From JAJRVH01 sp964505995 (lineage in GTDB: Bacteria > Pseudomonadota > Zetaproteobacteria > Mariprofundales > Mariprofundaceae): a stretch of DNA of 7,051 nucleotides. The notes under the pieces are model-generated. The model did no database searches and was not told the DNA's origin. It worked only from the letters and a program-made list of their open reading frames with translations. This document shows positions 7,050 through 7,051 of this stretch, one piece after another. The stretch is taken from contig CAZDLB010000088.1 in the NCBI GenBank assembly GCA_964505995.1, positions 1 to 7,051 of the forward strand, in the 5' to 3' direction. Numbering within the stretch: the first letter of the stretch is position 1; each line of letters starts with the position of its first letter. A program made the position numbers and the translations under genes.

Positions 7050-7051
7050 AA

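Overview
The window is G+C-rich chromosomal DNA from a Gram-negative, proteobacterium-like organism. Three things support this: a malic enzyme fused to a phosphotransacetylase-like domain, a membrane-anchored M23 peptidase, and the gene order hemA-prfA-prmC, which is common in Gamma- and Betaproteobacteria and related classes. I cannot place it more finely from sequence alone. The run of exactly 100 Ns says the window comes from a scaffolded draft or metagenome assembly. I see no tRNA, rRNA, CRISPR array, transposon or phage gene.

Layout. Positions 63-2203 (+) encode almost all of MaeB, the NADP-type malic enzyme; its 3' end is lost in the N gap (2204-2303). Immediately after the gap, 2311-3252 (-) encodes a membrane-anchored M23 metallopeptidase that converges on maeB, so the gap hides the maeB stop codon and the terminator region of both genes. 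Positions 3253-3406 are a 154-base divergent promoter region. It holds a plausible sigma-70-type promoter in each direction, each with a short inverted repeat just upstream of its -35 box. From 3407 to the end runs a tight (+) strand cluster: an unrecognised 142-aa gene, hemA, prfA and prmC. The gaps or overlaps are 10 bases, a 20-base overlap and a 4-base GTGA overlap, so this is almost certainly one operon.

How the genes work together. HemA makes the first committed intermediate of C5-pathway tetrapyrrole synthesis from glutamyl-tRNA. PrfA is peptide chain release factor 1, and PrmC methylates the glutamine of the GGQ motif of PrfA and its paralogue. The MaeB and M23 genes are metabolic and cell-wall neighbours with no obvious functional link to the operon.

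Most of the window is ordinary housekeeping sequence and I do not see a convincing new system. The parts that repay a second look are the unrecognised first gene of the hemA operon, which looks leaderless and has a faint resemblance to JAMM/MPN-type proteins; the paired palindromes in the divergent promoter region; the unusual C-terminus of PrmC; and the assembly gap.
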